42,553 nucleotides of DNA, from the NCBI GenBank assembly GCA_017541995.1, contig JAFXYD010000114.1, forward strand, positions 1 through 42,553. Reading direction: 5' to 3'. The first letter of the stretch is position 1, and each line of letters begins with the position of its first letter. Position numbers and translations under genes: made by a program. Below the pieces are notes generated by a model, which was not told where the DNA came from, ran no database searches, and was given only the letters and a program-made list of their open reading frames with translations. The stretch comes from Oscillospiraceae bacterium (lineage in GTDB: Bacteria > Bacillota > Clostridia > Oscillospirales > Oscillospiraceae). This document shows, piece after piece, positions 9,156 to 18,600 of the stretch.

Positions 9156-10574
9156 TTACTTTTGCAGGGTCTCTACCTTGATGATATTGGAGTTGCCGCT
9201 CTCGCCGTTGGTGATGCCGCCGGTGATGACGATGGTATCCCCCTTCTTTGCCAGACCCGAGGCCCGGGCCACCAGCATGGCGTGGTAGAACAGCACGTCG
9301 GTGGAGGTGAACTCGTCCACCACCACGGGCCGCACGTTCCAGCTCATGGCAAGCTGGCGGTAGGCCTTCTCGCTGGTGGTCATGCCGATGATGGGCATGG
9401 GCGGCCGGAAGCGGCACACCAGGCGGCCCATGAGACCGGTGCGGGTGGTGGCGACGATGCAGGTGGCCTTGGTGTCGATGGCAAGCTGGCAGGTGGAATG
9501 GGAGAGGGCGTCGGTGTTGTTCTTCAGCTCAAAGGGCTGCTTGCTGAAGTTGTCGATGTAGTCGATGTGCTGCTCCGCCTCCCGGGCGATGCCCGCCATG
9601 GCCCGGACCGCCTCCACCGGGTATTTGCCCGCGGCGGACTCCCCGGAGAGCATGACGGCGCTGGTGCCGTCAAAGACCGCGTTGGCCACGTCGGAGATCT
9701 CCGCCCGGGTGGGACGGGGCTTCTGGATCATGGACTCCAGCATTTCCGTGGCCGTGATGGCCAGCCCGCCCTTGAGACGGCACATGGTAATGAGCTGCTT
9801 CTGAATGGCGGGCAGCTCCACGTAGGGGATCTCCACGCCCATGTCGCCCCGGGCCACCATGAGACCCTCGCAGTTTTCCAGAATGGCCTCGGCGTTGTCC
9901 ACGCCGGAGCGGTTCTCCAGCTTGGCGATCAGCTCGATCTCCCGGCCGCCGTGGGCGTCCAGGAAGCTCCGCACGTCCCGGATGTCCTGGGCCGTGGAGA
10001 CAAAGGAGCAGGCCACAAAGTCCACGTCCTGCTCAATGCCGAAGAGCAGGTCCGCCTTGTCCTGCTCCGAGAGATAGATCTGCTTGAGGACCTTGTTGGG
10101 GAAGCTCATGCTCTTCCGGTCCGACAGCTCGCCGCCGACGACGGTGAGGCAGCAGAGCTCCGTGTCGGTCTTGGACTCCACCCGGAACTTCACCAGGCCG
10201 TCGTTCACCAGAATGGTGTCCCCTACCTCCAGGTCCTGGGGCAGGCCCTTGTAGCTGACGCTCACCCGGGTCTCGTCCCCCTCGACCTCCTCTGTGGTGA
10301 AGGTGAAGCAGGCCCCGTCGTCGAGATGGATTCTGTGATTTTGGAAGGTGCGGATCCGGTATTCCGGGCCCTTGGTGTCCAGCAGGATGGGAATGGGCAG
10401 CCCCATTTCCTCCCGCACCCGCTTGATCATGTCAATGCGGGCCTTATGTTCCTCGTGGGTGCCGTGGGAGAAGTTCAGCCGGGCCACGTTCATGCCGGCC
10501 TCGATCATGGCCCGCAGGGTCTTCTCGTCGGAGCTGGCAGGGCCGATGGTGCAGATGATTTTCGTTCTCTTCAT
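9156..10574 (-). CDS. pyk: Pyruvate kinase
   Basis: A 472-residue protein matching pyruvate kinase along its length; it makes pyruvate and ATP from phosphoenolpyruvate and ADP in the last step of glycolysis. Visible landmarks are TKIICTIGPAS at the N-terminus, the TKGPEYR loop near residue 80, the active-site strand ELIAKLENRSGVDN near 213-226 with the catalytic Lys, VARGDMGVEIP near 240 for metal binding, and TATEMLESM near 275. There is no extra C-terminal PEP-utiliser domain, unlike the longer Bacillus form. The start at 10574 is preferred over an in-frame ATG seven codons upstream because AAGGAGG lies 8-9 nt before it. It follows an unknown gene by 17 bp and may be cotranscribed with it. 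Confidence 0.96.
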   Translation of the reverse strand: MKRTKIICTIGPASSDEKTLRAMIEAGMNVARLNFSHGTHEEHKARIDMIKRVREEMGLPIPILLDTKGPEYRIRTFQNHRIHLDDGACFTFTTEEVEGDETRVSVSYKGLPQDLEVGDTILVNDGLVKFRVESKTDTELCCLTVVGGELSDRKSMSFPNKVLKQIYLSEQDKADLLFGIEQDVDFVACSFVSTAQDIRDVRSFLDAHGGREIELIAKLENRSGVDNAEAILENCEGLMVARGDMGVEIPYVELPAIQKQLITMCRLKGGLAITATEMLESMIQKPRPTRAEISDVANAVFDGTSAVMLSGESAAGKYPVEAVRAMAGIAREAEQHIDYIDNFSKQPFELKNNTDALSHSTCQLAIDTKATCIVATTRTGLMGRLVCRFRPPMPIIGMTTSEKAYRQLAMSWNVRPVVVDEFTSTDVLFYHAMLVARASGLAKKGDTIVITGGITNGESGNSNIIKVETLQK

Positions 10575-10591
10575 GGTGCATCCTCCTTGTT

Positions 10592-11503
10592 TCATTTCCG
10601 GTTCTCTTCCTTGTTTGTTTCAGTATACAGGTTTCGTCCGGCGTTGTCAATTGTTTCCCGTGCCGCGTCGGAGCGCGCTGCGTCATAAGCCCGGAGCAGG
10701 GCCAGCAGACAGGCCTCCGATTCCCGCTGCTGCTCCTGCCTCCATTTGCGGTACTCCACCCACAGGGGGAATTCCCGAAAGGCCTCCAGATCCGCCGAAT
10801 CCAGGCTTGTCTCCAGCAGCAGGACGCCCTCGGCGTCGGGGCGGCTCACCAGGATTTTGCGGACCCGGGCCGCGGTAATGCCCGCAATGCTTCCCTCAGC
10901 AATCAGCTCGGGGCTGAGGCGGTTGTTGCGCCGCTCCTCCGCCGTCGCCCGGCGAAGCACCAGCAGGCTGGCCGTCAGACCCCGGCCGTCCTTCAGAAGG
11001 AAGGTCTTCCCTGCCGGGTCCGGGTCTTCCAAGATACCGGCGTTTCCGATGGGGTGGAAGCGCAGCAGGCAGGACAGTCTTGACCCGTAGGGCCGCAGGT
11101 CCAGCTCCGGCCGCGGGCAGTCGTCGGGGCAGGGCCGGAACAGGTCCGGAGAGAGCCGATAAAAGTCCATCAATTGCAGCACTGCGCCTTTGTCCGCCGG
11201 GTCGGCCTCCCTGCCGCCCTCCAGAAGCCAGGGCTCCGACGGAGCCGGGACCGGCGGGGCGCCCTCCCTCCAGAGGGCGTAATCCGCCGCGAAGCGCGGC
11301 CAGCTTTCCGGACGGAGGCGCAGCGTCAGACCGGTTTCCCCCAGGAAGCCGTAAAAGCCCCGTTCCTGCTCTTCCCGGAAGTCCCGGGCTCTGTCCGCTC
11401 CGGAAAGGAGCCCCCTTTGCCAGCGCCTGGTAATCTCCAGCAGCCAGCCGCGGCTCTGCTCCATCTGCCGGGACAGCGCCTGCCGGGTAATCCCTGCCCT
11501 CAT
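10592..11503 (-). CDS. Uncharacterised protein upstream of pyruvate kinase
   Basis: A 303-residue protein from the ATG at 11503 (MRAGITRQAL). I do not recognise a family. It is soluble, rich in Arg, Leu and Glu, and has no signal peptide or membrane segment. The N-terminal part is helical and charged; the C-terminal half contains LLLETSLDSADLEAFREFP and a final Arg/Gln-rich helix. The start is chosen because the frame upstream crosses the promoter and because a G-rich ribosome binding site precedes the ATG. The stop lies 17 bp before the pyk start, with the pyk ribosome binding site in the gap, so the two genes probably share an mRNA. A role linked to glycolysis would be guilt by association only. 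Confidence 0.6.
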   Translation of the reverse strand: MRAGITRQALSRQMEQSRGWLLEITRRWQRGLLSGADRARDFREEQERGFYGFLGETGLTLRLRPESWPRFAADYALWREGAPPVPAPSEPWLLEGGREADPADKGAVLQLMDFYRLSPDLFRPCPDDCPRPELDLRPYGSRLSCLLRFHPIGNAGILEDPDPAGKTFLLKDGRGLTASLLVLRRATAEERRNNRLSPELIAEGSIAGITAARVRKILVSRPDAEGVLLLETSLDSADLEAFREFPLWVEYRKWRQEQQRESEACLLALLRAYDAARSDAARETIDNAGRNLYTETNKEENRK

Positions 11504-11539
11504 GGCTCTGCACCCCCCCGCACATCGCTTTTTTGTTCT

Positions 11540-11569
11540 ATTATACCAGCCATACGGGGCTCTTGTCCA
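11540..11569 (-). promoter_or_regulatory. Promoter of the unknown gene-pyk operon
   Basis: On the minus strand, TGGACA (11564-11569), an 18-bp spacer and a perfect TATAAT (11540-11545) lie about 35 bp upstream of the start at 11503. It is divergent from the promoter at 11610-11638. Confidence 0.6.
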
Positions 11570-11609
11570 GAAAAATCCGCGTAATCTTACGAATCCTTCC
11601 AATTCTCAA

Positions 11610-11638
11610 TTGCATTTTTTCAATCTGAACGCTATAAT
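11610..11638 (+). promoter_or_regulatory. Promoter of the 11670-14614 gene run
   Basis: TTGCAT (11610-11615), a 17-bp spacer and a perfect TATAAT (11633-11638) lie 31 bp upstream of the first ATG. Confidence 0.65.
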
Positions 11639-11669
11639 AGACAAAAAACGATGATCCGGGAGGCGCTGT

Positions 11670-11945
11670 ATGGATACTCAAGTTCAAGCCGCCATAGATG
11701 CCATCCGTGCCCTGCCCCGGTCGCGTTTCCGGGCGCGCTTTGTCCGGGGCTTTGCCCTCAGCGAAGCCTTTTCCACCCTGGTCTGCCTGGGGGCCTCCGC
11801 CCTTTCGGAGGCGGAACGGGAGCAGCTCTGGCTGGAGCTGGGCCGGGAGGACATTCCCCTGCCTGAGCAGGCGGTCCGGCAGCAGCCCGAGGCGTTGGAG
11901 GCCGTGGCAAAGGCCATCACGGGGCGTATGGTGGAGCTGCTGTAG
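11670..11945 (+). CDS. Small uncharacterised protein
   Basis: A 91-residue soluble protein with no recognised domain, predicted mostly helical (AAIDAIRALP; LSEAEREQLWLELG; EALEAVAKAITGRMVELL). GGGAGG lies about 8 nt before the ATG, and a strong promoter sits just upstream. The next gene begins 3 nt after the stop, so the two are almost certainly translated from one mRNA and probably act together. Confidence 0.65.
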   Translation: MDTQVQAAIDAIRALPRSRFRARFVRGFALSEAFSTLVCLGASALSEAEREQLWLELGREDIPLPEQAVRQQPEALEAVAKAITGRMVELL

Positions 11946-11948
11946 CAA

Positions 11949-12461
11949 ATGGGACTGGATTATTTCTTTTTCGTGAAGGGGCCCGATACCCCGCCGGGGC
12001 AGGAGCCCCTGGGCTATGCTCTCTCCCGGGCCTCCTACATGGGGCCCTGTCTGGCGGCCTACGCGAAACGGCACTGTCCGGGGCCCCAGGGACCGGAGCG
12101 CTTTTGTCTGACCCGGGGGGACTGGGAGGCCTTTACGGAGGCTCTGCGGGAGCAGCTGCCTCTGATCGAGGCGCTGACGGACTGCGTGGAGTCGGTTTTT
12201 GACTTTGATCCCGACGTTCCCGATGGGATCCGGGCCCCCGGGGCCGAGGATTGGAAACGCCTGGCGGCCTTTGATCGCTGGTTCTGTGGCCTCTTCCCCG
12301 CCCCGGCCCGAAAACGGGCAGAGCCCTTCTCCTTGGAGCGAAGGCACTTTGAGACCGGGGTGGAACGGGCCTACGCTCTGGCGCTCTGGCTGCGGCTGGA
12401 CGCCGACCTGCGGCAGGCCCTGGAGGAGCCGGAAAACCGCGTGTATCTTCTCATCGGGTAA
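11949..12461 (+). CDS. Uncharacterised protein, second gene of run
   Basis: A 170-residue protein with no domain I recognise. It begins MGLDYFFFVKGPD, is rich in aromatic residues and Pro, and has no signal peptide or membrane span. It starts 3 nt after the preceding stop and ends 26 bp before the membrane protease gene, with that gene's ribosome binding site in the gap. The tight spacing argues that the three genes form one functional unit; what that unit does cannot be read from sequence. Confidence 0.65.
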   Translation: MGLDYFFFVKGPDTPPGQEPLGYALSRASYMGPCLAAYAKRHCPGPQGPERFCLTRGDWEAFTEALREQLPLIEALTDCVESVFDFDPDVPDGIRAPGAEDWKRLAAFDRWFCGLFPAPARKRAEPFSLERRHFETGVERAYALALWLRLDADLRQALEEPENRVYLLIG

Positions 12462-12487
12462 TCGATTGGATTTCATGGAGGTTATTT

Positions 12488-14614
12488 ATGAGCACTTCCT
12501 CAAGCAAGCGCAGCACGGGCCCCTTCTGGAAGCGGCCCCTGGCCTGGCTGATCGTTCTGGCGGGACTGCCGGTTTTTATCCTGTTGGCTGTAGCCTGGGC
12601 GCAGCTCTGGATCTGGCTGAACGCCAAAATATCCCCCCATCTGTCGGGCTTCTGGGCCGATCTGGTGGAGACCCTCGTGGACGAGCTGCAAATCACGGCC
12701 ATCGCCACAGCCCTCGTTTCGTACCTGGGCGGCTCCTTATTTGCCCTGCTGGCGGAGAAGCTCATCTGCACCAGGTCCGGGTGGCGTTATTTTATCATTG
12801 CCGGTCTTTCGTTGATTTTGGCTGTCTATATCCCGGGCTCGATTCTGATGGAACGCTTTCCCTTCCCGCTGCCTTTTCAGCCCAGCGTGGCACTTTTGTT
12901 GAATCTGTTTCTCGCACTGGGGTGTTACGGCATCAATCTGATTCTCAGTGTATTTCGGATGCGAAGGGAACGGGAAAAAATGACGCGGCCGCCGGAGCAT
13001 ATCTCGGTTTTTTGCTGCTCCGAAAAGCCCAGGCCTCCAGTTGTATCCTGGATGAAGCCCATCCAGAAGGGGCTCCGCCCCTTTTGCTTCGTGCTCGGGG
13101 GGCCGCTGCTGGTAAACGAGCACGGAACCCTGGAGGTGCCGGGCCGCAACGGCGCAAAGCTGGACCTGAGCTTGTTTTTCAAAATCAAGGAATACATCTA
13201 CCGGGAAGAGCGGATTCCCTCCAAAACGAATTGGGAATCGATTTATGTCTTTAACGGATTCATTTATGATGGGAAGGTGATCTGCCCGGATCTGATCCAG
13301 GTATTCCCCGACAATGAAAAATGGAATTACGCAGATTTGTTGAACTCCCCGCTCTATGACAAGCACGCCGCCGAATTCCGATTGGGCCCCGATGAAGACG
13401 ATTTGTTCTCCAAATGGGGTGATTTGCAGAACTGCAGAATGTACCGCATGGATGACAACGGCAATCTGAGCCCCATGTGCGCCAAAACGCCCCGGCAGGA
13501 ATGGGAGGAGACAGAGGGCAAGCGGCTGCAGAAGGCTGCGGTGCAAACAACAGCAGCTGCTCCGGCGGCGAAGCCCGCAGCTCCGGCGGCGAAGCCCGCT
13601 GCTCCGGCGGCGAAGCCCGCTGCTCCGGCGGCGAAGCCCGCAGCACAGAAGCGTGACAGTATTTCCCTCTCCCCCGCGGAGCGAGAAGCCGCAATCCACT
13701 ATATCTATTCACAACGCTTTTCTGTTATTTGGGACGCCATTGCGCGTGCAGCCCCGGAGATCCGGAACATTCAGGACATTCGCACGGCCAGCGACGGCGT
13801 GATCTCCGCCCTGGCGGATACAATCCGGCAGAGCAGCGGCAAAGAGGATGCCGCAAAGCGTACAGCAAAGCAGACAACGGCCCCGGCAAAGCCCCAGACC
13901 CCCGCGGCGGGGAATCCGGCCCCGGTGAAGGCCGCCCCGGCTCTGGTGCCGGAGTCCCGGCAAAAGGGCATCGTCCACATCGTCTTTGACAGCTCTCTGA
14001 GCCCGGCCCAGCAGGAGTGCATTTCCCGGGCCGTGGCCGATACCCGGGCTGTATTTCCCGATTTTGCCCTGGAGATTACCGGTGACGGGAAAAATCCCAG
14101 AGCGGAGGGCATCCGCAAGAACATGGACAGCTACAGCGAGGGCACCCGGCAGGAAAGCGGCAGATACGACGCCAGCGTGATTCTGCAGCGGTTGAAATCT
14201 CTGGCCCAGTACAAGAAGGACGCCCGGGCGATCCTGCTCTTTACGGGGCGGGAGCTCTGCCTCAGCTCCCAAAAGCTGTCCTGGTGCTTCGGGGCAGCCA
14301 ACCACTCGGCCCGCACGGCGGTTTGCAGTATGTATTACTATGAGTCTCTGAGTTCCCAGGAGCGGCTGCGCTGCGTCCGGCGGACTCTACGGCATGAGAT
14401 CGGTCACGCCCTGGGTCTGGCCGCAGATCCCAAGCGGGCCAACACGGAAAACCAGTTCGGCACCCACTGCGTCTGCCCCGGCTGTTCCATGCGCCAGGCC
14501 GGGACCCTGAAGAAGCTTCTGGACTTCTCTCTGGAGGAGGATCGCCGGGACAGCTGCTTCTGCCCGGACTGTCTGGCGGATCTGCGGCGGGCGGCCGGCC
14601 AGAACAACAGCTGA
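12488..14614 (+). CDS. Membrane-anchored protein with archaemetzincin-like metalloprotease domain
   Basis: A 708-residue three-part protein. Residues 1-155 hold about four membrane segments (near 17-40, 58-82, 92-117, 128-152). A soluble middle region leads to a low-complexity linker of four APAAKPA repeats at about 357-385. The C-terminal domain has the zinc-protease motif HEIGHALG near residue 636, a spaced HCVCPGCSM and a final CPDC. Archaemetzincins have HExxHxxGxxHCx4CxM followed by CxxC; the same elements occur here in order, but with about 14 extra residues between the Gly and the third His. This suggests a divergent bacterial archaemetzincin-like peptidase. GGAGG precedes the ATG by 7 nt. 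The target is unknown. Confidence 0.7.
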   Translation: MSTSSSKRSTGPFWKRPLAWLIVLAGLPVFILLAVAWAQLWIWLNAKISPHLSGFWADLVETLVDELQITAIATALVSYLGGSLFALLAEKLICTRSGWRYFIIAGLSLILAVYIPGSILMERFPFPLPFQPSVALLLNLFLALGCYGINLILSVFRMRREREKMTRPPEHISVFCCSEKPRPPVVSWMKPIQKGLRPFCFVLGGPLLVNEHGTLEVPGRNGAKLDLSLFFKIKEYIYREERIPSKTNWESIYVFNGFIYDGKVICPDLIQVFPDNEKWNYADLLNSPLYDKHAAEFRLGPDEDDLFSKWGDLQNCRMYRMDDNGNLSPMCAKTPRQEWEETEGKRLQKAAVQTTAAAPAAKPAAPAAKPAAPAAKPAAPAAKPAAQKRDSISLSPAEREAAIHYIYSQRFSVIWDAIARAAPEIRNIQDIRTASDGVISALADTIRQSSGKEDAAKRTAKQTTAPAKPQTPAAGNPAPVKAAPALVPESRQKGIVHIVFDSSLSPAQQECISRAVADTRAVFPDFALEITGDGKNPRAEGIRKNMDSYSEGTRQESGRYDASVILQRLKSLAQYKKDARAILLFTGRELCLSSQKLSWCFGAANHSARTAVCSMYYYESLSSQERLRCVRRTLRHEIGHALGLAADPKRANTENQFGTHCVCPGCSMRQAGTLKKLLDFSLEEDRRDSCFCPDCLADLRRAAGQNNS
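13559..13642 (+). repeat. Four 21-bp tandem repeats in the protease gene
   Basis: Four in-frame 21-bp units differ only at one position (A or T in the last base) and encode APAAKPA four times. The units form a Pro/Ala/Lys linker between the membrane-proximal and catalytic parts. Repeat number could vary by slippage without shifting the frame. Confidence 0.9.
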
Positions 14615-14627
14615 CGGGAGGCACAGC

Positions 14628-15509
14628 ATGGAAAATGACAAGCAATATTGGGACAAGCCCTCTCCCCCCTTCGTGGAGCTTTTGGGATATCTGCCCTATG
14701 ATATGGTCTGGTACCGGGGAAAACGCTATTACGCCTCCCTCTCCTATGGGCCGGAGGCCGCCCCGGTGGCGGAAAACAGCCTTCGGATCTGTCAGTCGGA
14801 TCAAAGCGGCTTTCTGATCGAGACCCCTGCCGCTACCCTGCTCTTTGACTGGTATCGCCGGATTCTGCCGCCCATTCGCCGGGACAAGCCCCTCCACGTT
14901 TTTATCAGCCACACGCACCCGGATCACTTCAACCAGAGTCTGCTGAATCTGGCGAAGCGCTTTCCCGATGTGAGCATCTACCTGGGCTACGACTATTCCG
15001 ACGAGGGGCTCAACGAGGAGCTGGAAAAGCTGCCGGAGATCTGCGCGGACAGTCTCAGCTGTTTCCGGGCCGGGCAGTGGCTGGAGATCGAGGGCGGCCA
15101 GGTACACGCGCTGGAGTCCACAGACCTGGGCGTGGCTTTTCTGGTGGAGCTGGACGGGCTGTGCTTCTTCCACGGGGGCGACCTCTTCCCCTGGCGGGGA
15201 GCGGAATCGGCGTTTTTCGACTGCATCTCTCCCCTGCAAAACACCCACATCGATTACGCCATGCTGCCCATGGATCCCCGCTTCCCGGAGGCTGCGAAGC
15301 TCAGCATCACAGCCTACCTCTCCCAGGCGGAGATCGCATGCTATACCCCCATGCACCTCTGGAACAGGCCGGAATACCCGGAGACCTTTTTTGCCCAAAA
15401 TCCCCGGCTGCGGGCGGGAATGTACTGCGTCCTGCCGGGTCAGCCGCCCCGGAGCTTCACCCTCGCCGGGCGGAAGGCCCAGCTCCGCAGCGCGGCTTAC
15501 AAAGCATAA
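14628..15509 (+). CDS. Metallo-beta-lactamase-fold hydrolase
   Basis: A 293-residue protein with the MBL signature SHTHPDHF near residues 91-98 (HxHxDH), the downstream GGDLFPW acting as the Asp ligand, and a late His in TPMHLW. These residues form the dinuclear zinc or iron site of the superfamily. The general layout, with a FFHGGD strand and an MLPMDPRF loop, is like UlaG/YtnP-type cytosolic hydrolases rather than true beta-lactamases; there is no signal peptide. The substrate is not predictable. It begins 13 bp after the protease gene with GGGAGG between, so it may be the last gene of that run, before a strong terminator. Confidence 0.8.
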   Translation: MENDKQYWDKPSPPFVELLGYLPYDMVWYRGKRYYASLSYGPEAAPVAENSLRICQSDQSGFLIETPAATLLFDWYRRILPPIRRDKPLHVFISHTHPDHFNQSLLNLAKRFPDVSIYLGYDYSDEGLNEELEKLPEICADSLSCFRAGQWLEIEGGQVHALESTDLGVAFLVELDGLCFFHGGDLFPWRGAESAFFDCISPLQNTHIDYAMLPMDPRFPEAAKLSITAYLSQAEIACYTPMHLWNRPEYPETFFAQNPRLRAGMYCVLPGQPPRSFTLAGRKAQLRSAAYKA

Positions 15510-15555
15510 GGACAAGGCGCGGGATCGAGCTTTCTCGATCCCGCGCCTTGTCCTT
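15508..15555. terminator. Long perfect hairpin between convergent genes
   Basis: A stem of about 21 bp (AAGGACAAGGCGCGGGATCGA and its complement) begins at the end of the MBL-fold gene. It can act on both strands. Confidence 0.65.
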
Positions 15556-15560
15556 CGATT

Positions 15561-15599
15561 CCGGGGCGGAGGGCTTTGCCCTCCGCCCCGGTGTTTTTT
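15561..15599 (+). terminator. Second, U-tailed terminator
   Basis: A 13-bp GC-rich stem (561-573 with 579-591, loop CTTTG) is followed by GTTTTTT on the plus strand. It backs up the preceding hairpin for plus-strand transcription and abuts the 3' end of the convergent gene. Confidence 0.75.
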
Positions 15600-15600
15600 G

Positions 15601-18600
15601 TCAGACGTTCAGACCCTTGATCTCCTTGAGCTCATCTTTGAGCTCCTGGGTGGTCTTGGTCTTTTCCGTCTTCTGATCCAGCCCCATCTCCTTGCGGAGC
15701 TTGTTGAGGGTGCCGGCCTGGGGCTCTTCCTTGCTGTTGTTCTGGGGAAGGGCCTCGTTGAAGCCGAATTCGTCCCGCTTGGACTTCAGCTGGGCATTTT
15801 CCCGTTCCCGGCTCTGCCGCTCCTCCAGCTCCTTGGTCACGAGCAGATGCTCCTTCCGCATCAGCTCCTGGAGCTCCTTGTCGGTGAGCTTCCACACCAG
15901 GCCGCGCTCGTGCTGGTCCATGGCCTCGATCTGGGCGTTGATGGAACGCTCCTTGTCGTTAAACTCCTGCCGAAGCTGCCCGCACTTGTTTGCATTCGGA
16001 TGGTCCCGCAGCTTGGTACGCTTCTCCTGGTCGCTGTACTCCCGCACCAGCTCCGCGGTGGCAAGATGCTGCTTCATGACCCGGACGTTGCGCTGATACT
16101 GGGCCTCATCCAGGACGATCTCGCCGTCCTTGCGGTAGGCCGGGGTGATGGTCAGCGCCAGCATCTCCGGCACCCGGGCGTTGGAATCGCTGAAGTGATA
16201 GCCGCCCTGCGCCAGGAAGCTTGTGATCTGGGCCAGCTTATCGCTGAGCTTGACGCTGCTCCGGACCTCACCGGGCAGGGCCGGAAGACGGGCGGCGTCG
16301 GTGGCTTCGCTGGCTCTGGTGAGCTTGTTCTCCCGGAGCTGCTTTTCGATGAGGGCGATGATGTCCCGGGACTGCTCCGTGGCCACGATGCCCCGGCAGC
16401 GGGCCAGGCGCTCCGCCAGCTTTTCCGGGCTCCGGCTGTTCAGACTCACGGTGGGCTGCTTTCTGAGCTTGTGGGTGCGCACGCTGTTGGTCCGCAGGAT
16501 CTGCTGCTCCGCCAGGCGGTGGCCGTAGGGGCCGCAGCGGTCAATGACGGAAAGCACGTCCAGGGCCTGCTCAAAGTGCTCCCGGCGGACCTTGAACCAG
16601 CTCACCGTCCGCTTGCCCTTCATATACTGGGCGGTCTTGTCGTAGATATCCTGCAGGCGCTTGCCCAGCTCCTCGCTGTTCATCCGATCCAGGTCCAGCA
16701 GGGAGAGATCCTTCAGGCTGTAGTAGAAATTCTTGTACTTCTTGCTGGCCCCGGAGCAGTGGTCCAGCATATCCCCGTACTTCCGCAGCTCCTTCAGGGC
16801 GTTGAGCTTCTCCTCCCGGCTGAGGCAGTAGACCAGAGGCCTGCGCATGGCGTTCAGCAGGGGGGAATGGCGGGAATAGTTGACGGTTCGATTCAGCTGC
16901 ATCTGATCCACCGGATTTTTGGCCTCGGCCTGGGGATTCTCGGGGTCAGGGGCGGGAGCCGCCTTCTGATCGCGATAGTACTCCCGGAAGCAGGCGTCCT
17001 TCTGAACCTCCAGGGCCTTGCTGTTGACGTCGGAGACGCTGAGCTTCATGCCGGGGCGGTACTGATTCTCCGCCGCCCACTGGTAGGCGCCGGCCACCTT
17101 GGCGGTGGCGTTCAGCTTCTGCTCTTCGCCCAGCTCGAACATGTGCCGTCCGGAGTGGAAGGCCACGTAGGCCCGCAGGGCGTCGGGCTGGCGGTTGGGC
17201 TCCACGGCCTTCTCAAGGGCCGCCTCCAGGGTCTGAGCCATCTTCTTGCAGGCGTTGACAAAGCTCCGCTGATCTTCGGTGTAGTTTCTCGCGGCCTTGG
17301 CGATATTCCGGTAGAAGGCGGCGCAGCCGTACAGATTCTCCAGCAGCAGCTCCTGTTGGAGGAGATTCAAGCCGTTGTTCTTCCCGGCTGCGAAGTTCTG
17401 CCGCAGGCTGCTGATGCCGGAGTCCATACGCATTCTGACGGCGTTGAGCCATTTCATGTAGTTGTCATGCTCGGTGCCCACGTGGGCCTTCGCGCCGCCG
17501 GCGTCATAGACCGCCATGGCCTCGTGCAGGGCGCTGAGCTCATTCAAGCTGTTTTTCACCAGCCGCTGAAAGAAGCCCGGGAGCATTTGGGTCCGGGTGG
17601 CGTAGAGCTCCGCGTTGCTGTAGCAGTGCTGGGCTCCCTCGGGGGCCGCGTTGTTCCGGAGCTCCTCCTCCTGCGCTCCGGGGAGCTCCCAATCCGCCTT
17701 CTCCCCTTCGGCGCCCATGTCACGGTTCCGGAAGGACTCGTGGATCGCCGTCACGTCCATATTGGCAAAGCGCCGCAGGAAGGGGTCCAGTACGGCGTGG
17801 ACCTTCCGCTTTGTCTCCGCGTCCGCGGACTTCTCAAAGTCCGCCAGATTCTGCTGGAAGTATTGGCACTGCTGGGGCAGAATCCTGGCCTGGCTCGAAA
17901 CCTCTTCGTGACTCCATTCTGTGTCTACCCGCTTCGTGATAATCTCTCGGATATTTGCCAGGGGTGTGATCACGTATCTCAGGTCATTTTTGATATTGTC
18001 GTCTTCCACCCCTAAGCCGATTTTCACCAGCAGCTCGATGGTGGCGTTCAGCATGGCGTAATCCGCGCTGACGTTCTCCTCGTCCGGGCTTTTGCTGCTC
18101 AGATGATAGATCGTGCGGAGGAAATCATTTTTGGGGAGAATCAGCGTGGCGGCCTCGCTGTGGGCCTTGATCTGCGCCTGGACCTTCGGGTTGCTCTCAT
18201 CGAAATAGCGCTCCAGCAGCGCGTCGGCGTCGTCCAGGTTGATCTTGGCGGGGTCCGGCGGGAAGACCACGTTCTCCTGGCTTCCGCTGGGATGGATCTC
18301 CCCGGGGGCGTAGCCCCGGGCCTCGTAGCAGGCCCGGATCAGCTTGATCTGCTGGGTCATCTGCAGGATCGCGCTGCGGATGGCAATGGGGTCCGTGCTT
18401 CCGGCGGCCTGGTCGGCCGTATACTTCAGGGCGCGGATATTCTGCCGCAGAAGCCGTTCCTCGTTGTGGTTGGGAACCACCCGGATCAGATCCTCCAGGG
18501 TGGCCATGACTTCGCTGGAGCCCTCCAGCAGGGAGGCGGCCATTCTGGCGTCCGGGTCCTGCCGGAAGTCGCGCACGGGGCCCTTCGCCAGGTGCTCCGC

